A stretch of DNA of 64,000 bases from Bullera alba. Taxonomy: Eukaryota > Basidiomycota > Tremellomycetes > Tremellales > Bulleraceae. Positions 56,386 to 64,000 of the stretch are shown here, piece after piece. The position numbers and the translations under genes are program-made. Below the pieces are notes generated by a model. The model was not told where the DNA came from. It did not search any database and was given only the letters and a program-made list of their open reading frames with translations. Within the stretch, counting starts at the first letter, position 1; the number at the start of each line of letters is the position of its first letter. The DNA lies in assembly GCA_001600095.1 (NCBI GenBank), contig BCIX01000001.1, forward strand, positions 4,613,198-4,677,197, given 5' to 3'.

Positions 56386-59300
56386 TCATGACTGCTTTGA
56401 GATCTCGTACCCCTTGAATTCACTCTGCACCCGCGAGTAATGCTCCATCTCGCTCTGACTAACACTTGGCACGAGCTTTTCTAGGGCAAGCACAAAGTCC
56501 TGCTTGTTGACCAGTACCTCGATCTCGCCCGGCCGGGCCATTCTCGAGAGGTAATACTGAGGCGTGAGGGGATATGGATGTCCCTGACGCTCTGAAGCGT
56601 CGACTGCGGCGTGCTCGTCGTTCCACTTTCCAATCACCGAATCTACCGCTTCGGCCTTTCGGGTCATTGCTCGCAACATCGCATCCGAACACAGCGCGTA
56701 AAAGTCGGCACCGGTGTAGTTGAACGGGCAGGACTGGGCGATTTCCTCCAGATCCAACTCTGGGTCCAGATTGAATTTCCTGGTCAAAGCCTTGAGTATG
56801 CCATATTGAGCAGTGTGCGTCTGTGCCACGGAGAGATAGAGCATTCTGTCGAATCGGCCTGGCCGTAATAATGCCGGGTCGAGTAAGTCGGGTCGATTGG
56901 TAGCACCCATGACGAATACCGTCGAGTCGGAACCAGCTGGTCCAGACGACATGCCATCTAGCTCAGCCAAGAGCTGTGAGACAATCCTATCCATGACGCC
57001 GCCAGAGTCGCCTTGATTGCCTCGTTTGGGCGCGACAGAATCGAGCTCGTCCATGAAGATAATACAGGGACTGGCGTCTCGAGCGCGCTGGAACACCCGT
57101 CGGACATTGGCTTCCGATTCGCCAATGTACATGTTGAGCAGCTCTGGACCTTTGACCGAGAAGAAGTTGAGCGAGCACGTCGTCGCAACGGCTTTCGCTA
57201 GTAACGTCTTTCCAGTGCCAGGTGGCCCATAGAGCAGTATACCTGATAGCCATATCAGCTCAGTCTTAACAGTTGAAAGGGCTCGCTCACCAGATCGCTT
57301 TTTCAGGCCGTCTGCAAAGAGTTCCGGACGCTCAAGGGGCAATTGGACAGTCTCCAGAATCTCCTTTTTGATATCGGCCAACCCGCCAACATCCTCCCAT
57401 TTCACATTGGGAATCTTTGGCGCCCCGATGCTATCCGAGTAGCTGGCTCTGGCATCGCCAAGGGCTTTATCCATGTCTTCCTTGGTTATCGGCAGACCGG
57501 CGAGCTTTAGGTCTGTTGTGGGCCGGTTCACGGCCTCGATGACTCGCTTGAGAGCGATGTCTTGGGCACGATCAACAAGGGCTCGGATGTCGGCCGCTTG
57601 TAAAGCAGCCGATTGTGAGGATATGCTCTGTAACGGCAGGTCCGGCGAGACAGCTATTCCAGCAAGACAGGTTTTGGCGATCTGTAAACGTTCCGCTTCG
57701 TTTGGAGCCTATGACACAACTCCCTCGTCAGCGCTGACGCTATATGTTCGTGCTTGCACTCACACCCAGCTCTATCTCCTGCTTGAACACACCGAGCACC
57801 TCCCCAGGCACCGCGTCGGCGTCGCACGTGGTGCCAATCAAGATACACGGGTATCCATCCGCCTCTGTTGCCTTTTGCAGTGCCTTGACTGCGTCTTCCA
57901 AGACTTTTGCAATTGCCGGAGGTCGACCGCTTGGTCCACTCTCCGCCTTGGACGCCAGAGCCTCGACGTGACGCAGCAGCAGGATGGACGGACTGCATGA
58001 TGCAGCTTTATCGACCGCGGCGAGGATCGAGCCTTCGGTGTGGGCAGGTGTACCGCCGACAATATCCCAGCTCTCCACCTGGGTTGCAACGTCAGCATTC
58101 GTGCATACAAGACTTGCAGTCATGAACATACCTTGACTACGTTGTATCCTAGCTCATCGGCTAAGCGAAGCAGCATTGCAGTCTTGCCCGATCCACGAGC
58201 CCCTTTGACCAGCACCGATAGCTGTAGCATGCTTGCAAACGACGACTTGAAGCACGAGACGAGTAAATCATGCAGTCGAGTGGTATTCTTCCTGCTGAAC
58301 GGTTCAGGAGGGGAACCTTGTATAGGAGATGAGCACAAGTCCTCGCACGCTATCGCGACTCCACTCACACAAGCCTTGCCACGACTGGTCGAAATGTCTT
58401 CTCACCACTCTCCCCTTTTCCAGACCCGTGAGCACCAATTTCGTCTCTCCATCCTTGCCGGCGTCAACCCAACATCCCAACTCCCCTGCCCGGGCTTTCG
58501 ACGATGTCGAACATCGGAAATCCTCTTCGAGCGGAACGAGCGGCTCGTACGACAGTGAAGTGACGATGAAATATGCTATCGATGTGGGATTGCGTGAACG
58601 GGTGTTGCCCTTTGTCCAGGCAGAAGCACCTTCCTCGTCATCCGAGTCGGAAAATCCCTCAGAGTCACTCTCTTCGCCATCGGCGGCGTTCAAGGGTCGA
58701 TCTTGCCAGATGGGAATGGGGACAACATCACCTCTCTTCACCATCCGCATCGCTTCGCCGTCGTCGGCGCCACTTCTCCGCTTGCCTTTCGATGATTCCG
58801 AGGTCTTGGAAGCGAACGCCGTGCGAAGGCCTCTGAGCCACGAGCGCTCATACCGCTTATCTACACCTTCTGTCGTCGCGATCCTCGCCAAAGTCATGGT
58901 TTTGGCTGTTGGCAGGGTCGGCAAGCGTGTTCCGAAGGCAGTAGGCTGGATCAAGAGGTCCATATTCGTTGGCGTTGAGGAGCCATATAGCGATCGGAAG
59001 AGGTTCGGTGTGAGAATAGCGGGATTGGGCGGTCTGCGTCTCATATGAGCATCTTGCAGCTCGTAGAGGTACTAGACTTACAGATCCAGATCGTCCGCAT
59101 CTAGCCGCTCCCAGGCCAAGGCCTTGACCAGCCTTCCCGAAGAGCTGGGAGTGCCGGTAGACGTCTTCGCTTCTTTCGTTCTCAGAAGTACCTAGTGTAG
59201 GGTGTTTAGCATACATCTTACAGACCATATCATCGTATCGGCTCACCCAGTCTCCTTCGAAGATGCCCGCTCGGCCCAATCCCGCCACACTGAGCCAACA

Positions 59301-60473
59301 AATCTCCTCGTCCGAGCTCCTACTGGAGGATGGCCCCTGTGAAACGACTGGTGTGAAGCTTGTTCCGAGATACTCGACTTCCTGATCTGCTGCAAAGACA
59401 TCCTTCACATCCACCGGGGGACTAGGCGGGCGTGTGAAGCCCACTCCATTGGGTCTAGGGGTGATAGAGCCCGAGGTTTCCGAGATTGACTGCGCGAGAT
59501 CTCCTGCATCCAAGCTAGAATCCTCCATTCCTGCTAGTCCATTTTCGTCCCCGTGATCCGTGTGAAGGTCTAGAGAAGCTGATAGGAAAGCGTCTGGGTC
59601 GAAATCCGCCATGGACCTCGTTGTCCGGCCATGACTACTCTCGCTGACGGCTCCATCGCCGTCCACCCAGTCCGCTTGAGCATTGATAATGTGCGGTTCG
59701 GTCGAAATGACAATCCGTGTGGAGCGGTTGAGGGTACCTTGTTGGACGGGATCCGTGAGAAGCACTTTGAAGGATTGTGTTGGGCCGGTTCGATGTGGGA
59801 CAGTGATCAAAGCTTCTTGGCGCATGATTAGCGGAGGTTCGTCGAGCTTGGTCGAATGCCCGTTCGTGCCATTACCATTCGACAAGTGAATATGCGACTC
59901 ATCCCTGTCGTAGTAAGACGTGAAGTCATAGTCGCCCAATTCGTATCCAGCAGGAATGGCAGAGTGTGAAGCCACGTTGAGCACAGGTTGCAGCACCAAC
60001 AAGGAGAGGCCTATTGGCCGATGAAGGTGCACCGAAACGCTGAGCGGTGTGATCGAAAACGGAGGCAGGAGCTTGCCGGGGAGATACAGCACGGACGAGT
60101 TCTCAGACCCTTCGGATTCAGGCTAATGGGTCATGAGATAACGTTCCTGGCGATACCCATTCGTCCCGCTTGAACTCACCTGATCTGACCGTTTGACCCA
60201 TAACACCGTCGAATCTCGTTGCTCCAGATCCTCCAGTCTCCTGTCTCGAGGCCATCTCACAGCTATCCCAATCACTTCAAGGTCCTCGTGCCCATATACT
60301 AAACTCGTTCGGCTGGTTTGGCCCTGACGTTTCTGCAGTGTTGCCCAAAAGCTAGGGGAAGCAAGTCCCCATTCGATACCCGTTTGGCTATCAGAGCCTC
60401 GCCAAGGGTTCGAGCTGGCCAGTAGTCGGACCTCAGCCTTGATAGGCCTGGGAGATGTCCTAGGAGCTGGCAT
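56386..60473 (-). CDS. PEX6: Peroxisomal AAA ATPase PEX6 (1239 aa, 8 exons)
   Basis: The CDS is complement(join(56386..57242, 57291..57708, 57764..58078, 58132..58316, 58369..59033, 59082..59191, 59247..60122, 60180..60473)), 3720 bp in frame. The N-terminal domains include EICWLSVAGLGRAGIFEGDWV and KRGDVVPIPIWQ. The D1 ATPase has a Walker A-like GARGSGKT but a degenerate Walker B (SILLLRHVEAL), as expected for PEX6. The D2 ATPase is complete: VKWEDVGGLADIKKEI, Walker A LYGPPGTGKTLLAKAVA, MYIGESEANVRRVF, Walker B IIFMDELDSVAPKRG, and ATNRPDLLDPALLRPGRFD. Together with PEX1 it extracts ubiquitinated PEX5 from the peroxisomal membrane for recycling. An Asp/Ser-rich linker (EESDSEGFSDSDDEEG) sits between N-domains. 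The exon 4-5 joint (58316/58369) was chosen by frame. Confidence 0.94.
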
Positions 60474-60745
60474 TGATGAAAGTAGCGGGCTGCACAGAGC
60501 TGAGAGAGGAGATGATGAACGAAGAGGTTGCTGAACCAGAAGACGGCAGTTTTGGGCCGGTTACCTCGCCCAGCCGAGATCCGCCAGTTTGACTTCGCGC
60601 GTGGAGCTGGGACACCTCTTGCCCTGGCATGCCTGGCACCTACAGCTCAGGTGTCCTAATGCACCACACCTGCTATCACGAACATACATCTCCAGCATTG
60701 GTATTATACATGCAGATCAGTCCCACCAGGTATATACCGCTCTGT

Positions 60746-63700
60746 CTATTCATCATCCGTCGCGAAGATAGTCTCGATACCCTCCCATCCTCCTGCCGCT
60801 CCAGCTTTCTCTCTCTCGGACCAGAAGGCCACTTCGCCGCTCTCACTCCTTCTCGGATTCCACAGCCGCTCATTTGTATCTGGATCCTGGGCTGGGATGA
60901 ACCATCGCGCTTCGTGAGGTGGCAGCTTGCCCTCTGCACGGAGTTTACGCGTCGATCTCTGCTTCTCCTCGTTCATCGTCTTGAGCCTATAGTCCGAGGT
61001 CAGTTCATGCAAGTTCGCAATGCTGCGGCGCACGCACCCCTGAGCTCTGTCATACTCCGCGTTCTCAAACGCTCGCTGGTCTGTACGCAGACGGCAATCC
61101 GTAGGGCAGAGGTACGGCCTCAGACCGGTAGGGATGTCGTTCTGTAGATTCAAGTCAGCGTTGATTAGACCCGTGATATTTGCCGGGACACTTACTAAGG
61201 TTATGGCGTATGGGGTCAGATTGAAAGGCGCTTTGGGCTTTTCGCTATTTCGCCAGAGAAGAAGATACTCCTTCTGCGACGGAACGACCTGGGTGTCGAC
61301 ATCGAGCGGAGCCGAGCTGGCACCGGCCTCCCTGGCCACAAGTTGCGTATCCCATCCTGCTCAATCAGCACGTATCCACCAAGTCTCAACGTGGCCCCAC
61401 TCACTACCTGCGATATCCCACGCCGTGTTCTCGTTGGCGTCCTGAACGTGACCCTTGATCTCGAAAGCGTCCTTGCCTCTCCAGCCCCTGGGCTTGAAGG
61501 TAAGGGTGCAAGTCTCGCCAGTTCGGTGATTTGCTGAAAATCGTCAGTCGGGAATGCCGTCGCTGAGTGAGGAAGATGGGAGGAAGATTGCTCACTGACG
61601 ACAAGATCACCGTAATGGTCGATGATGGGCGAGCCCATGATGAAGTTCGACACATTGGTCGTGACCTTCTTCCACCTATTCCAATAATCAGCTAGGCCAT
61701 TCAGCAAAGTATGGATAACTCACGAATAGTGCTCGACCACCAGATCCTCTCCATACTCCTCTCCAGCCGGGGGGTACTCCAATCCCTCCTTAACAAACGA
61801 CTTGGGGATTACCAGCTCTGCGTGTGCCACTCCAGTAGGTCGAATTTCGAAGCTCCTGCCTTGGAACTTGTTCTGAGCGTCGACTTCACCGAAGTACTTC
61901 CAGCTCGGCGCCTCGCAATAACAAGCCGAAATGGGCTATTTCATATCAGCAGGTGCCATATCCTCGAGGGGACAATCACGTACTGGATGATGAGATACCT
62001 GTTCGGAGATATACCTGTATCGATTGGGTATAGCGTATTCGAACGACTGGCTCAAGAGCGGGTTGAAAGGCTTGGCGATTCGTCCAATGGTTGAGCTGTA
62101 GTTGCTCATTGCAAACGCGCCGACAAAGGCAATTCGCTTCAAGCTATCCGGTTCCTGCGCGGCAACAGTCAGGCAGGCGTCGTACTCCATATCTTCGGCT
62201 GTGTTATCGTTAGGTCACATGCCATCAAACCAAACAGAGGCAATCTTACCCATCCGCTGAAGCATCGAAGTACACTCGTTGAAGCTGACCGGAAAGGAGA
62301 TCTTGGTCAAGTCTTTGCCGACTGAGGACTTCAAGATGCTCCACACTAGCGCCACATCAGCACACACCTCACAAGGACAAGGTCGTACTCACAAGAAACA
62401 CTTGGTCGCTTGTCGTCATCGATAGGAAGTCTGTTCCTCACATGGAGGTACGGTTCGAGACTTTGACGGGCCAGATACTCTTGGATTTTTGGGGAGCCTT
62501 TGCCTTTGTGCGAGAGAGCATTGGCAGCGGAAGCCTTCCTCTCAGGACCTTCCCCTGGCGTGCCCGGTCTCTCCGGTTTGGCAATACTGTCGTATAGTCG
62601 CAGGTTCGGCAGTGTGTTTTGCTCGATGGCGTCAAAGAACTCGTCATCGTCTTCATTCTCAGAATCGGAATCCGCTCCTGCGGCAACGACGGCGTCGTGA
62701 ACCTCTTGGATATTGCTGATCGAGCCTCGATCCATCATGCCGGGTCTTATGGGAGACGCAACGTCGGTATAACCTTTCTGAGGCGTGGTAGGAAGCTGTG
62801 GCGCTCCTGCTGAAGTGGCAGATGAGGCTCCGTCCAGTGCCGCAGAGAACTGTGTCGAAGTGCTGGACCCGGGGACAAGGTCTGCGCCTGGCGAGTTTGG
62901 TAGACTGTGACCCGCACCAAGACCCGCTAGAACGCCTCGAGCTTGGCGTAAAGCTCTCCGCTTCTTCTCGTTGTCTTTGGCGGCCTCGGTCAATTGTCGA
63001 TCCATCTCTGCTTGCTGCTGTGCCACAGTCAACATGTTCTCCTCCCAGACGCGTCTCGCCTCAATCTCGCGCTGAATCCTGCCCAGTAGATATTTCTCCC
63101 TATCCTGCGACATGATGCTCTGTGCAGAGATCTGCCCGGCGAGGGTGGCAAGCGAAGATCGTAGAGCCTCCTTGACGGCTTGCTGCCTTGATGGTGTACG
63201 GCTCATAGGAGCGCCTCTTCCAGGCGAGCTCTGAGCCACAGCTGGGTTTGTGACGATAGAGTCGACCAGCTGCTGAGTGAGATCGATCTGGGCTTTGATG
63301 TTGAGCACACCAAGATCGAATGTGTTGGCATGAGGCAAACCATATGTGGGGCCGTGCGATTCGCTCCCTTCTCCATCACCACCCAGAAGACTTTCCTTCT
63401 CGGCCGCTTCGAAGATTGACATGGTCTCAGCATCGTCAACCGCTTGTGTTCTGGAGGGGGAGCTACCACGCTTTTTGACACTGCGGATAGTCGAGTGGGG
63501 AGCGAAAGAACTTCCGCTGATGCTGGTAGTTGTTCGTTGAAGCTGTGGGCTCAAGAAGCTGTCGGTGGGAGGCATAGCAGCGATGGTGGAGGCCAGAGGC
63601 CTTTCCGAGTTGGAGGAGTGCATACTCAGAGCTCGGGCGGGCGGTGGGACCGTATGTCGATTCAGCGTCTCTGACGTCCTGCCTCTCTCGTCCTGCTTGG

Positions 63701-64000
63701 AGTAGACTTCGATGTTCAGGCGGATCGTTTGGACCCATCGAGCAATTTCGGCTCGGTGCGCCGACTTGACAATAAATTTGGGCACGGATGCGGATGCAGA
63801 CGAGTGCACCTCGAATCTGGATCCATCGCTTGATGGATGCAAGCTAGCGCTGGCGAGGGAGATCGATCCGCGACAAGCAATTGCCTCGTCCTCGCGATTC
63901 CGGTCTACGCTGGGTAAGCCGGATGCTGCCGGATACAACAAAGCACTTACAGTAGCTCAAGATGCCGTTCTCCAGCACGAACCATCGGGTACGCCAGCCA
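60746..64000 (-). CDS. Oxysterol-binding protein, Osh1/Osh2-like PH-FFAT-ORD protein (5' end outside window)
   Basis: The frame enters at 64000 with GWRTRWFVLENGILSY, the core of a PH domain. A splice follows, then AHRAEIARWVQTIRLNIEVY, the PH C-terminal helix. A long disordered region follows, with a coiled segment (ERIQREIEARRVWEENM-like) and an exact FFAT motif, EFFDAIE, at 62622-62642, which binds the ER protein VAP/Scs2. The ORD follows: PFNPLLSQSFEY, the signature EQVSHHP|PISACYCEAP (split by an intron near 61936-61983), NFIMGSPIIDHYGDL, TGETCTLTFKPRGWRGK, WDIAGRWDTQLV, CPTDCRLRTDQRAFENAEYD and the final EKQRSTRK...ARWF. The stop is at 60746. Such proteins exchange sterol and PI4P at ER contacts. 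Osh1/2 normally have ankyrin repeats before the PH domain, which would lie beyond the window. The PEX6 start lies 272 bp downstream of its stop on the same strand. Confidence 0.92.

Overview
The window is nuclear DNA of a fungus, most likely a basidiomycete of the Tremellomycetes (Cryptococcus/Kwoniella-like). The evidence is about 18 closely packed protein genes, many short introns (mostly 41-60 bp, GTGAGT/GTGCGT donors, CTGAC/CTAAC-like branch sites, CAG/TAG acceptors), moderately GC-rich coding sequence, long proline/serine-rich disordered proteins, and a 'macrophage-activating glycoprotein'-type GPI protein that I associate with cryptococcal relatives. I saw no rRNA, tRNA, transposon, CRISPR array or viral sequence. 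Exon joins were made by hand from reading-frame continuity and splice signals. Where I summed exon lengths, the joined frame closes exactly.

Left part (1-16.3 kb): the 3' end of an aldo/keto reductase (+). It is followed by four minus-strand genes: a 1289-aa disordered protein of unknown function, an RCC1-repeat protein, a WD40 protein resembling TFIIIC subunit Tfc6/GTF3C2, and a Mug190/tricalbin-like SMP-C2 lipid-transfer protein. The last one shares an 87-bp divergent promoter with a DHHC palmitoyltransferase (+).

Middle (16.3-42 kb): a 2-kb gene-free stretch with short tandem repeats and GATA motifs leads into an OPT oligopeptide transporter (+). Next come a clathrin/AP-1-accessory-like protein with DFGDF motifs (-) and a small protein with a C-terminal membrane segment (+). 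DNA topoisomerase I (-) follows, with a possible mitochondrial alternative start. After it are a 1062-aa protein of unknown function (+), the Fe-S assembly factor NAR1 (-), a FAR1/WRKY-GCM1-like zinc-finger protein (+) and a SCYL1/Cex1-like pseudokinase (-).

Right part (42-64 kb): ADE6 (FGAM synthase) and MRI1 (methylthioribose-1-phosphate isomerase) in tandem (+), the GPI glycoprotein (+), the RCH1/SLC10A7-like membrane protein (+), the ER chaperone ROT1 (+), PEX6 (-), and a PH-FFAT-ORD oxysterol-binding protein (-) whose 5' end lies beyond the window.

The genes are mostly housekeeping functions and do not form one pathway. I found no obvious novel multi-gene system. The best leads are regulatory or architectural: a predicted leaky-scanning dual start for nuclear and mitochondrial topoisomerase I, GATA elements before the peptide transporter, an inverted repeat over two convergent stop codons, and several uncharacterised proteins.
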